Shown here piece by piece: positions 25,687-33,949 of a DNA stretch of 64,000 nt. The stretch is from Bacteroidales bacterium M8 (GTDB lineage: Bacteria; Bacteroidota; Bacteroidia; Bacteroidales; Muribaculaceae). A program made the translations under genes and the position numbers. Every line of letters begins with the position of its first letter. The stretch's first letter is position 1. The notes under the pieces were generated by a model. It was given only the letters and a program-made list of their open reading frames with translations, did no database searches and had not been told where the DNA came from. The stretch is taken from the NCBI GenBank assembly GCA_001689495.1, contig LUJS01000023.1:62001-126000 (forward strand), written 5' to 3'.

Positions 25687-28044
25687 ATGAATGAGATGAA
25701 ACGGATAAACATAGACTGCACGGCGATGACACGCCGTGTCAACATGAGGCAGATACCCGGAGGCGGCCTCGAGGGGGTGGGAATACCCTCGATGATACGC
25801 CGAGGCGAGGGTGCGGTGAGCGTGGTGCCGGGGCTGGTGTGTCGCCATGGCGACGGCACGGAATCTTACTTCCACGTGCGCGACGGCAGGCTCTATGGCT
25901 CGAACACGATGTATGGACACAGGGAGGTGGCCGAGTGCGGGAACATTGCCTGTGGCGTGGCCACGGCCGACGGCGTGCTGCTGTTCGACAGCGTGGCGGG
26001 GCCGCGGCGGTTCGCCTATGACGGGCGCGGCAGGTGGTCGGAGGTGACGCCGGGCTCCAAGCTGCCCCCGCTGACGATAGTGCGCCGCGACGCGGGCTCG
26101 GAGAGTGTCGCCGTCGACGACATAAGGCTCGAGGGGAGCTATGACTCGCGCAACCACGAGCTGTCGCTGGCCGACCGCGTGACCATCGGTGCCGTGCTCG
26201 ACAAGGCTTACAGCCGTCTGGCCGACACCGCCGCGGCCTCGCACCGCTACATACAGCCGGTGCTGGCGCGATACGAGCTGGTGGGCCATGACGGGCGCCT
26301 GCTCTACAGGTCGGCTCCGGTGATGGTGAGTCCCGCCGCGGGCGTGCAGGGGGTGTCGGCGCAGGTGCGCATTGGCTCGGCGGCGCCTAATGTCATCAGC
26401 GGCCTCAGGCTCACGGCCACGTCGTTTGCCATCGGCATCGACCGGAGCGGCGCGGGCGAGGAGTTTGACGCCCTCGTGGCCGAGGTGCGCCTGACGGTGT
26501 CGCCCCAGCTGCATCCCTGCACGCCGGGATTGCCCCCGGTGTGCGCCTATGGGGGCGCGACCTCGTCAGAGGTGGCATATACCCTGCACGTGCCCGGCCA
26601 CAGCCATCTGGTCAGTCCGGGGGCCGAGGGTGGATTGGTGCGTGCGCGCATGCTGGCCGTGCTCGGCGACATGGAGCGCGCCATGCGCCCTTATGACATG
26701 CCGGTGCCGTCGCTCAGGGAGGACCTCGCCCTGCTCGGCTCGCTCAGGCAGGTCGCCCGCGCGGGGTCGCCACTCGATGCCCCGCACGGATTCAGGGCCC
26801 GCGTGGCCACGGCCAACGGCGACACGCTGCTCTACGGGGGCCTCACCGCCATCCCCTTTGACGGATACAGGGCCGCGGAGATAGCCGTGTCGACGGATGC
26901 CGCCGCGTCGGGCACGCCCACGGCGGTGCTCGTGACCATGGCCGACGGGTCGAGTGTGGTGAGCGCCGCCACCGCCGTCGGGGCGGCCCCCGGCGTGATG
27001 TCGCCCCTGCTGACATATCCGTCGGCCTCGGCCCGCAAGATGCTGGTGATCTGCGGGTCAAGGCGGCGTGAATTCGCCCTCGAGCCCGCTCCCGGGGGTG
27101 GATATGCCTACTGTCTGGCGGCAGACTGCGCGCCCGTGTCGCTCGCCGACACCGGGGCACCCTTCGTGCTGCCCGCGGCGTCGCCTGCCAAGACCGAAAT
27201 GTCCGACATGTTCGCGCTGGCCCGTGCCGACGCCCCGCTCGACATCACCGTGACCGGGCGGTCGGAGGCCGGGGCGGTGACATGCGTGTCGCCCGCGCCC
27301 AAGGTGGCGTGGGGCATATCGAAGCCCGGATTCTACGTCATGGGGCGTGGCGGCATCGTGGCCGTGGCGCCGTCGGTGTCGGGGCTGACGTCATCGCTGA
27401 TAGACCCGCGCGCCGTCACCTCGGCCACGGCGGCGGCTGTGGTGCCCGGAGGTGTGGCCGTGGTGGCCGGCAACAGGCTGCTGCGGCTGTCGGGCACCAA
27501 GGCCGTGACCCTGATGGACGACTGCAGGGCGGGGCGCATTGCATTCTCGGCCCCGACGCGCGAGCTGTGGCTGCTGTCCATGTCGGCGTCGGTGATCGGG
27601 GCCGTGTCTACCGAAATCACCATCTTCGACACCGACACGCAGGCAACATACACCCGCACGTCGCTCGACGTCGAGTCGATGGTGCCGCTGTCGTCCCGCC
27701 TGCTGCTGATAGGCAAGGACGGCACCGAGCGCGACACGTCGGTCGAGGAGAACACCATGCGCACCATCGAGCTCGAGGGGCGCGTGCCCTTCCGCTCGGA
27801 CGGGTGGACGCGGGTCCTGCTCACGCTGCCCCTCTTCGGCCGCGGGCTTGTCGGGACGGTCACGGTCACCGCATGGCAGGGCGACGGCGCGCGCAAGGGG
27901 CGCACGGTGGCCACGCTCGACATCAACGGCGACATCGACCACCCCGTCACCGCCGGCATCCTGCTGCCACACTGCCACCGCGTGGGGGTGACGGTCAAGG
28001 TATCCACGTTCCAACCCAAGACCTGCGCCTATGACCCTCGCTGA
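25687..28044 (+). CDS. Large beta-rich protein of unknown function, partner of terminase
   Basis: I do not recognise a family. The 785-residue protein has no signal peptide or membrane segment, so it should be cytosolic or a structural component. Its composition is rich in Ala, Gly, Val, Ser and Thr with short hydrophobic strands alternating with turns. Stretches such as GFYVMGRGGIVAVAPS, GGVAVVAGNRLLRLSG and ELWLLSMSASVIG look like blades of a beta-propeller. The N-terminal third (DGRLYGSNTMYG, YDGRGRWSEV) has a similar pattern. That fold would fit a phage tail or nozzle protein, but this is inference from pattern only. The start at 25687 is chosen because the longer frame begins inside the aspD terminator. 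Its last 14 bases overlap the terminase gene, so the two are co-translated. No other phage gene is nearby. Confidence 0.7.
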   Translation: MNEMKRINIDCTAMTRRVNMRQIPGGGLEGVGIPSMIRRGEGAVSVVPGLVCRHGDGTESYFHVRDGRLYGSNTMYGHREVAECGNIACGVATADGVLLFDSVAGPRRFAYDGRGRWSEVTPGSKLPPLTIVRRDAGSESVAVDDIRLEGSYDSRNHELSLADRVTIGAVLDKAYSRLADTAAASHRYIQPVLARYELVGHDGRLLYRSAPVMVSPAAGVQGVSAQVRIGSAAPNVISGLRLTATSFAIGIDRSGAGEEFDALVAEVRLTVSPQLHPCTPGLPPVCAYGGATSSEVAYTLHVPGHSHLVSPGAEGGLVRARMLAVLGDMERAMRPYDMPVPSLREDLALLGSLRQVARAGSPLDAPHGFRARVATANGDTLLYGGLTAIPFDGYRAAEIAVSTDAAASGTPTAVLVTMADGSSVVSAATAVGAAPGVMSPLLTYPSASARKMLVICGSRRREFALEPAPGGGYAYCLAADCAPVSLADTGAPFVLPAASPAKTEMSDMFALARADAPLDITVTGRSEAGAVTCVSPAPKVAWGISKPGFYVMGRGGIVAVAPSVSGLTSSLIDPRAVTSATAAAVVPGGVAVVAGNRLLRLSGTKAVTLMDDCRAGRIAFSAPTRELWLLSMSASVIGAVSTEITIFDTDTQATYTRTSLDVESMVPLSSRLLLIGKDGTERDTSVEENTMRTIELEGRVPFRSDGWTRVLLTLPLFGRGLVGTVTVTAWQGDGARKGRTVATLDINGDIDHPVTAGILLPHCHRVGVTVKVSTFQPKTCAYDPR

Positions 28045-29872
28045 AGAGAATGCCCGCCGCCACCGCCTGAGAGAGCGGTGGCGATACTCGCCCGAGACGG
28101 GCGACCCGCACGACCCCGCGAGGGTGAGAGAGTGCGGCGTGTATCTGCCCCTGACCATGCTCGGGGACCCCGAATACTCACCCTCGCTGGGACAGCTGGA
28201 GGCCGACCTGCTCAGGTTCAGGCACGACTTCGAGTACTGGGCATGCAAGTGCGTGCGCATCACCGACAAGGCCACCGGCGCCGAGGTGCCATTCCGCCTC
28301 AACGCCCCGCAGCGCCGTCTGGTCAGAGAGCTGGAGCGCGAGCGCGTGAGGGGCAATCCGCTGCGCCTCATCATGCTCAAGGCGCGCCAGTGGGGAGGGT
28401 CGACGCTGATTCAGGTCTATTTCGCGTGGATACAGATAGTGCACCGCCGCGGGTGGAACTCGCTGATATGCGCCCATGTCAAGGATGCCTCGGCCACGAT
28501 ACGCGGCATGTACTCGCGGCTGCTGGCGGCATATCCCGACGAGTACTGGCAGGAGGAATGCCGCCCCGAGTTCCGCCCCTTCGAGCGGATGAACAATACC
28601 CGATTCATACCGGGAAGGGAGTGCAGGGTCACGGTCTGTTCGAGCGAGAATCAGGAGTCGACCCGCGGTCAGGACTGCGCCATGGCCCATCTGAGCGAGG
28701 TGGCCTTCTGGAAGGACTCGCCCCAGCACAGCCCCACCGACCTGATACGCTCGGTGGCGTCTGGCATCATGCGTAAGCCGCTGTCGTTTGTCGCCCTCGA
28801 GAGCACGGCCAACGGCGTGGGCAACTTCTTTCACCGCGAGTGGCTGCGGGCCAAGGAGGGGAAGTCGGACAAGATACCCTTCTTCGTGCCGTGGTTCGAG
28901 ATAGATCTCTATGCCATGCCGGTCGACGATCCCGACGCGCTGTGGGAGACACTCGACGACTATGAGCGCGCCCTGTGGCGGCGCCACGAGGGGGTGACCC
29001 TCGAGGGGCTGAAGTGGTATCACACCCGCCGCAAGGAGTACGAGGATCACCGCTCGATGATGGCCGAGTTCCCCTCGGACGACGTCGAGGCGTTCTCGGC
29101 CACCAACGCCGCCGTCTTCTCGCCCGAGTCGGTCGAGGCCCTGCGCGGAGGGTGCCGGGCCCCCGTGATGACCGGCGAGCCATACGGCGCCCCCGGCGGA
29201 CTCCCCTCAGACCTCTCGGCGCCGGGATTCGCCCCCTCGGCCGACGGCAAGACCCTCGTGTGGGAGCATCCCGAGCCCGGACGGCGCTACATAGCCGCCG
29301 TCGACGTGGGCGGGCGCTGGGCCGGGGCCGACTGGTCGGTGATAAGCGTGATGTGCCGCGACGACAAGCCCCGCGTCGTGGCACAGTGGCGCGGACACAT
29401 AGACCACGACCTGCTGGGGTGGAAGGCCGCCGCGCTCGCCTCGTATTATAATAAGGCGTTGCTGGTCATAGAGAGCAACTCGCTCGAGAGCGACAGCCGC
29501 GGCGAGGGGCAGTACATACTCTACGCTCTCGCCGGGGCCTATCCCGGGCTATATCACCGTCCGCCCGCCGAGAGGGGTGGGGTGAGGCGCCCCGGATTCC
29601 ACACCAACCGCGCCGCCAAGGCCTCGATGATAGCCCACCTGATAGCGATGGTGCGCGACGGCTTGTATGTCGAGCGCGACTCACGGGCGTGCGACGAGCT
29701 GCTGCAGTACGAGACCCTGCCCGGCGGCGGATATGCCGCCCGCCGCGGATGCCACGACGACATGCTCATGACCCGCGCCATGGCCCTGTGGGTCCACGCC
29801 GAGGGGCGCGCCGAGGCCGGCCCCCTCACGCCCGGCCAGATAGAGACGCTGATGCAGACCCTCTGGGGATGA
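28031..29872 (+). CDS. Phage-type terminase large subunit (ATPase-nuclease), orphan
   Basis: Terminase large subunits translocate and cut phage DNA during packaging. The 613-residue protein has both domains. The ATPase domain shows the Walker A-like motif KARQWGGST at residues 117-125, Walker B in AHLSEVAFW, and the coupling motif ESTANGVGNFFHREW. The nuclease domain has an RNase H-like metal site: Asp425 in AAVDVGG, Glu481 in VIESNS and Asp576/Asp577 in CHDDMLMTRAMA. All expected acidic residues are present, so the protein looks catalytically intact. The gene overlaps the upstream unknown gene by 14 bases and ends at a good terminator. No small terminase subunit, portal, capsid, protease, lysin or integrase is found around it, so this is not a normal prophage. 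Base composition resembles the neighbours, which suggests long residence. Confidence 0.9.
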   Translation: MTLAEENARRHRLRERWRYSPETGDPHDPARVRECGVYLPLTMLGDPEYSPSLGQLEADLLRFRHDFEYWACKCVRITDKATGAEVPFRLNAPQRRLVRELERERVRGNPLRLIMLKARQWGGSTLIQVYFAWIQIVHRRGWNSLICAHVKDASATIRGMYSRLLAAYPDEYWQEECRPEFRPFERMNNTRFIPGRECRVTVCSSENQESTRGQDCAMAHLSEVAFWKDSPQHSPTDLIRSVASGIMRKPLSFVALESTANGVGNFFHREWLRAKEGKSDKIPFFVPWFEIDLYAMPVDDPDALWETLDDYERALWRRHEGVTLEGLKWYHTRRKEYEDHRSMMAEFPSDDVEAFSATNAAVFSPESVEALRGGCRAPVMTGEPYGAPGGLPSDLSAPGFAPSADGKTLVWEHPEPGRRYIAAVDVGGRWAGADWSVISVMCRDDKPRVVAQWRGHIDHDLLGWKAAALASYYNKALLVIESNSLESDSRGEGQYILYALAGAYPGLYHRPPAERGGVRRPGFHTNRAAKASMIAHLIAMVRDGLYVERDSRACDELLQYETLPGGGYAARRGCHDDMLMTRAMALWVHAEGRAEAGPLTPGQIETLMQTLWG

Positions 29873-29885
29873 GGCCGACAGGCCG

Positions 29886-29937
29886 ATGCCGCGGACGATG
29901 CGTGCCGGTCGACACGCCTTGTCCGCGGCATTTTTTT
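29886..29937 (+). terminator. Rho-independent terminator after the terminase gene
   Basis: ATGCCGCGGAC at 29886-29896 pairs with GTCCGCGGCAT at 29921-29931, followed by a run of seven T. It closes the two-gene terminase cassette. Confidence 0.9.
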
Positions 29938-30087
29938 GTATTCCGAAGATATTTTTTGGTTAAAAGGTTGTTTTTTTGGGTATTTTTTACGAAATTTGCC
30001 GCCGTCAGTCAACTGTCCGCGAACACATGGCGAGCAGTAGATAGAATAATAACTGAAAACTCAAAACACACTCATTCTTTAACCCCC

Positions 30088-30765
30088 ATGAAAAGAACAG
30101 CAGCCGCTTTTGTAGCCGTGATGCTTCTGCTTGCCGGAGGCTCGGGCATTGCACAGAACAACAAACAGGCAATGAAGGAGCGCCAAGAGATGATGAAGGC
30201 GACCAAAAAGGAACTCAACGAGAAGGCAAGCAAGGACGCCCGCAAGGAGGCCAAGCGCCTCAACAAGGAGGGCTGGAAGACAGCTCCCGGCGCACTCCCC
30301 CTCGAGAAGCAGCTCGACCGCTCGTATATCATGCAGTTCCAGTATGACGACGAGGGCTATCCCAAATTCTTCATGGCCGAGGGCATGAGCACCGGCGGCA
30401 ACTATGACGCAGCCAAGATGCAGGCCCTCGAGCTGGCCAAGCAGAATCTGGCCGGCCAGATACAGACCGAGGTGACCGCCCTGATAGAGAACACCGTGGC
30501 CAACAGCCAGATGGAGCAGGGCGAGGCCGCGTCGCTGACCAAGAGCGTGCTGGGCAGCAAGAACCTCATATCGCAGAGCATAGGCCGCGTGGTGCCCGTG
30601 GTCGAGGCATATCGCGTGGTCAACGGCAACAACCGCGAGGTGCTGGTGCGCGTGGCATACAACGTGGAACTGGCCAAGAAGGCCGCCAAGAACGTCATCG
30701 TCAAGGACCTCGAGGCCAAGGGCGACTCGCTGCACAAACAGCTCGACCAGTTGCTGGGCTGGTAA
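30088..30765 (+). CDS. Exported LPP20-like protein
   Basis: The 225-residue protein starts with a signal peptide (RTAAAFVAVMLLLAGGSGIAQ), so it should be exported to the periplasm. A charged, Lys-rich helix (residues 22-60) follows. The main domain has YDAAKMQALELAKQNLAGQI and a closing strand pattern REVLVRVAYNVELAKKAAK. The alternation of an Ala-rich helix and beta strands resembles the LPP20/FlgT N-terminal fold, but the match is by eye. A much longer frame extends upstream without a signal sequence; the ATG at 30088 is preferred because of the signal peptide. It is followed after 25 bases by the DUF4384 gene, which begins with a related fold, so both are likely one operon. Confidence 0.8.
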   Translation: MKRTAAAFVAVMLLLAGGSGIAQNNKQAMKERQEMMKATKKELNEKASKDARKEAKRLNKEGWKTAPGALPLEKQLDRSYIMQFQYDDEGYPKFFMAEGMSTGGNYDAAKMQALELAKQNLAGQIQTEVTALIENTVANSQMEQGEAASLTKSVLGSKNLISQSIGRVVPVVEAYRVVNGNNREVLVRVAYNVELAKKAAKNVIVKDLEAKGDSLHKQLDQLLGW

Positions 30766-30790
30766 CGTCCCAAATACAGAAAACCGGTCC

Positions 30791-31666
30791 ATGAGAAGGT
30801 TGATGACATTCATGCTTGCCGTGGCGCTGTCCGCGGGCATGGCCTTCGGGGCAAAGACCCGCAAGGTCACGGCCGAGTATGTCTATCACATACCCGACAA
30901 TGTTTCGGCCGACGAGGCCCGCTCGATAGCCCTGCAGCGCGCGCAGGCACAGGCGATAGCCGACGAGTTCGGCACGCTGGTGACCCAGTCGTCGCAGATC
31001 TCGCTCGAGAACTCTGACGCCGGCACCCACACAGACTTCCTGTCCATAGGCGGCAGCGAGCTCAAGGGCGAGTGGATAGAGACCATCGGCGAGCCCGACT
31101 TCAAGTATGTCACCGACGGCGAGTCGATGGTGCTGACGGTCAAGGTCAAGGGCGTGATACGCGAGATAGACGGCGTGTCGGTGCCGTTTGACGTCAAGAT
31201 ACTGCGCAACGCCACCACCGACGACGCCGAGGCCGACCGATTCCAGACCGGCGACGACATGTATCTCTCGTTCAACGCCCCGGCGTCGGGATACGTGGCC
31301 GTCTACCTCATAGACACGGACAACAATGCCTTCTGCCTGCTCCCCTATCAGGGCCAGGAGGACGGCCTGTTCCGCACCAAGGCCAACAAGAGGTATCTGT
31401 TCTTCCACCCCGACCATGCCGACGGCGTGGACCGCAACATCGTGGACGAGTTCGTGCTCAACACCGACAAGGGGCGCGAGCGCAACAGGATACTGACCAT
31501 ATTCTCTCCAAACCGCTTTTTCAAGGCGTCGGACACCAAGACGCAGTCAGACCTGCCCCGCAGTCTGGGGTATGCCGACTTCCAGAAATGGCTCGCGGGC
31601 GTCAAGAAACGCGACGCCGACCTGACCGTGACCGAGCGCTCGATCGTCATCAGCGACAAGAAGTGA
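30791..31666 (+). CDS. Exported DUF4384-domain protein
   Basis: Residues 1-20 are a signal peptide (LMTFMLAVALSAGMAFG). The N-terminal part (residues 25-130) has EARSIALQRAQAQAIADEFG, the helix typical of the FlgT/LPP20-like fold. From about residue 150 a DUF4384 domain is recognisable: DMYLSFNAPASGYVAVYLID, FCLLPYQGQ, KRYLFFHPDHADG and ERNRILTIFSPNRF. DUF4384 domains are known partners of caspase-like proteases, often in the same polypeptide; here the caspase-fold protein is encoded 1.0 kb downstream. The function of DUF4384 is unknown. The protein should reside in the periplasm. It follows the LPP20-like gene by 25 bases. Confidence 0.85.
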   Translation: MRRLMTFMLAVALSAGMAFGAKTRKVTAEYVYHIPDNVSADEARSIALQRAQAQAIADEFGTLVTQSSQISLENSDAGTHTDFLSIGGSELKGEWIETIGEPDFKYVTDGESMVLTVKVKGVIREIDGVSVPFDVKILRNATTDDAEADRFQTGDDMYLSFNAPASGYVAVYLIDTDNNAFCLLPYQGQEDGLFRTKANKRYLFFHPDHADGVDRNIVDEFVLNTDKGRERNRILTIFSPNRFFKASDTKTQSDLPRSLGYADFQKWLAGVKKRDADLTVTERSIVISDKK

Positions 31667-31697
31667 GCGCGACGCCAGCCTGAAACCTGAACACTCC

Positions 31698-31742
31698 GGC
31701 CGTCCCGCCCGTCACAACGGGCCCCGCGTTGGCGGGACGGCC
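31698..31742 (+). terminator. Strong 12-bp hairpin after the DUF4384 gene
   Basis: GGCCGTCCCGCC pairs perfectly with GGCGGGACGGCC. A U tract is missing, so it may act as an mRNA-stabilising hairpin rather than a classical terminator. Confidence 0.6.
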
Positions 31743-31799
31743 TGTAATCATCAACACACCGGGCCCCAAGACAACACACCAACACACAATCTCAAAGCA

Positions 31800-32081
31800 A
31801 TGAAAAAGCTCATGAAACTGGCTCTCGGCTGTGCCGTAGCCCTCTGTGCAGCAAGCTGCTCGACCACAACCCCCGTGGCTGCAACCTCAAACCCCGTCGG
31901 CAACAAGTGCGGCGTGGCCAAGACCACTACAATCCTCACTATCTTCGGCGGTTCGGCCGACTGCGGCATCAACAAGGCTGCCAAGAACGGCGGCATCACA
32001 CGCATCTCGCACGTCGACGCCTTCCAGAAGAACTATCTCGGCATCGTCACCATCTACGGCTGCCGCGTTTACGGCGAATAA
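31800..32081 (+). CDS. TRL-like small lipoprotein
   Basis: The 93-residue precursor has a lipoprotein signal with lipobox CAASC, giving a mature lipoprotein of about 74 residues. The core reads NPVGNKCGVAKTT, TIFGGSADCGINKAAKNGG and ITRISHVD, which matches the TRL-like protein family as I know it. The mature part also has three Cys besides the lipidated one. The function of TRL proteins is unknown. It has its own downstream hairpin, so it may be a separate transcript lying among the other exported proteins. Its start is fixed by the signal peptide. Confidence 0.85.
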   Translation: MKKLMKLALGCAVALCAASCSTTTPVAATSNPVGNKCGVAKTTTILTIFGGSADCGINKAAKNGGITRISHVDAFQKNYLGIVTIYGCRVYGE

Positions 32082-32114
32082 TCCCCCCTCTCTCACTCGC
32101 TGAGACACCACAAC

Positions 32115-32156
32115 ATGAAGGCATGTCCCCCCGGCGGGGCGCATGCCTTCATTTTC
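32115..32156 (+). terminator. Hairpin terminator after the TRL-like gene
   Basis: ATGAAGGCATG at 32115-32125 pairs with CATGCCTTCAT at 32142-32152, followed by TTTTC. It separates the TRL-like gene from the caspase unit. Confidence 0.8.
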
Positions 32157-32194
32157 AAGACACTTCCCCCGCACAATACCATAGACCATTACAG

Positions 32195-32710
32195 ATGAAA
32201 CGACTCACCCTCCTGCTCGTGGCCATGCTGGTGACGCTCGGCGTCGCCGCACAGTCGGCCGACGGCCGCTATACCAGCCGCATGACCCAAGACGGGACAC
32301 TCTTTTTCGTCATGCCGCAGAAGATAGGCAAGCTGTCGGGCATAAAGAGATTCGAATATGACATGACCATGCTGACGTGGACAGACTCGGTGACGGTTAA
32401 CTTCACGTTCGAGTCGGACCGCATGAGCCTGCCAGAAAACCTCGAGATAATCAGCGGCGCCAACCGCTATGCCTGCGCCGACTACTCGCCGCTGTTCATC
32501 GACATCAAGAAAAAGCACTATGAGGTGAGGATAACATCCAAATTTCCCGCCGACCAGATCAAGAGCATCGTCGGGTCGGCGACACCGCCCGTATTCTCGT
32601 TCACTCAGGACGGGGTACCCGAAAGCGCCACATACAGCGAGGGCGCGTGGCGCAAGGACCGCAAGAAACTCTCGGACATATATCAACTTTATCTCTATTC
32701 CAGAAAATGA
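32195..32710 (+). CDS. Exported protein of unknown function upstream of the caspase gene
   Basis: The 171-residue protein has a signal peptide (LTLLLVAMLVTLGVAAQ) and no other membrane segment. The mature part is mixed alpha/beta, with strands FFVMPQKIG, SVTVNFTFES and PPVFSFTQDG. I recognise no family. Its stop overlaps the caspase-gene start by ATGA, which implies translational coupling, so a functional link to the protease is likely. It could be a chaperone, inhibitor or anchoring partner, but nothing in the sequence decides. Confidence 0.75.
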   Translation: MKRLTLLLVAMLVTLGVAAQSADGRYTSRMTQDGTLFFVMPQKIGKLSGIKRFEYDMTMLTWTDSVTVNFTFESDRMSLPENLEIISGANRYACADYSPLFIDIKKKHYEVRITSKFPADQIKSIVGSATPPVFSFTQDGVPESATYSEGAWRKDRKKLSDIYQLYLYSRK

Positions 32711-33900
32711 AACACCCTGCAAGCCTTCTGCTGCTGTTGCTGGCGCTGCTGGCCCCGATGGGAGCCGGCGCGGCCAAGACGGTCAAGATCAAGCTGACCG
32801 GAACGAACTATGAGGATATACTGATGACCGTGGGCCAGAGCGGACGCACGGAGGTGATTTCCTCGCTCCCATACATACTCGAGGTGCCCAAGGACCAGAT
32901 GCCCGTCAGGCTGAAGTTCCAGTCTGAGAACTATCTGTATTATGACATCGACGTCCCCAAGAAGCCCTATGACACCACCGGCCACATCTATCTGGTCAAG
33001 ATAAACGAGTCGGCCATGGCCCTGCGCGGCAACGTCGGGGGCGGACAGGTCGGACGCGCCGCCGCACCCGTCATGGGACAGAGCACGCTCGAGGGCCCCA
33101 TTGAGGGCATAGACGTGACCCACGGCGTCAACGCGGCCCCCGTCACCGGCGCCAAGAGCAACAAGACATTTGCCGTCATCATAGCCAACGAGGAGTACGA
33201 GATGGCAGCCAACGTGGACAATGCTGTCAACGACGGCCTGGCATTCAAGGAATATTGCGTGCGCACGCTGGGCATACCCGCGGGCAATGTCAAGTATGCC
33301 TCCAACCTCTCGTACGGCAAGATGCGCAAGACCCTCAACGACGCCCTCGACCTTGCCGACATGATGAACGGCGAGGCCAACCTGATAGTCTATTACGCCG
33401 GCCACGGCATACCCGACAACAAGACCAAGGACGCATTCCTGATGCCGGTCGATGCCGACGGCACCGACACCGAGGTGTGCATGTCGCTCAACGACCTGTA
33501 TGACCGCATCAACTCGCGCCGCCTCAACCAGTGTGTCGTGTTTCTCGACGCATGCTTCAGCGGCGCCCAGCGAGGCGGCGAGATGATCGTGGCAGCCCGC
33601 GGCGTCAAGCTCAAGCCCAAGGATGCCGCCCCGCAGGGCAAGACGATAGTCTTCAGCGCTACGTCGGGCGATCAGGCCGCCTTCTCGCACAAGGAGGAGA
33701 GTCACGGCCTTTTCACATACTTCCTGCTCTCCAAGCTGCAGCAGAGCAAGGGCAAGGTGAATCTTGGCGATCTGGCCGACTATCTGTCGGACAAGGTGGC
33801 CTTCGAGTCGCGCCGCATCAACAATACGCCCCAGACGCCCACGGTGAGCGTGTCGCCCGCCCTGAGCGACAACTGGAAGGGCCTGCGTCTGGCCCGCTGA
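32707..33900 (+). CDS. Exported caspase-fold (peptidase C14-like) protease
   Basis: The 397-residue protein has a signal peptide (PASLLLLLLALLAPMGAGA), an N-terminal beta-rich region to about residue 150, and a caspase-like domain. The domain starts with FAVIIANEEYEMAANVDNAV. The catalytic dyad is visible: His233 in VYYAGHGIPD and Cys283 in FLDACFSGAQRGGE. A further conserved segment, IVFSATSGDQAAFSHKEESHG, follows, as in metacaspase and orthocaspase domains where the acidic pocket defines substrate preference for basic residues. Because of the signal peptide it should act in the periplasm or outside, which differs from the cytosolic caspases of known defence systems. The start overlaps the preceding gene by ATGA. 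The transglutaminase-like gene follows 49 bases later. Confidence 0.92.
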   Translation: MKHPASLLLLLLALLAPMGAGAAKTVKIKLTGTNYEDILMTVGQSGRTEVISSLPYILEVPKDQMPVRLKFQSENYLYYDIDVPKKPYDTTGHIYLVKINESAMALRGNVGGGQVGRAAAPVMGQSTLEGPIEGIDVTHGVNAAPVTGAKSNKTFAVIIANEEYEMAANVDNAVNDGLAFKEYCVRTLGIPAGNVKYASNLSYGKMRKTLNDALDLADMMNGEANLIVYYAGHGIPDNKTKDAFLMPVDADGTDTEVCMSLNDLYDRINSRRLNQCVVFLDACFSGAQRGGEMIVAARGVKLKPKDAAPQGKTIVFSATSGDQAAFSHKEESHGLFTYFLLSKLQQSKGKVNLGDLADYLSDKVAFESRRINNTPQTPTVSVSPALSDNWKGLRLAR

Positions 33901-33949
33901 TTCTACTCCGGCTAATACAAACCATCCCCATTCCCCCGCGACAAAAGAT

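Noticed and set aside
25571..29937. Complete prophage around the terminase
   Set aside because: No integrase, portal, capsid, protease, tail, lysis gene or attachment repeat is visible; flanks are housekeeping genes with terminators.
32707..33900. Cytosolic caspase of a known antiphage system
   Set aside because: The protein has a signal peptide and its neighbours are exported; no gasdermin, CHAT-repeat, sensor or nuclease gene adjoins it.
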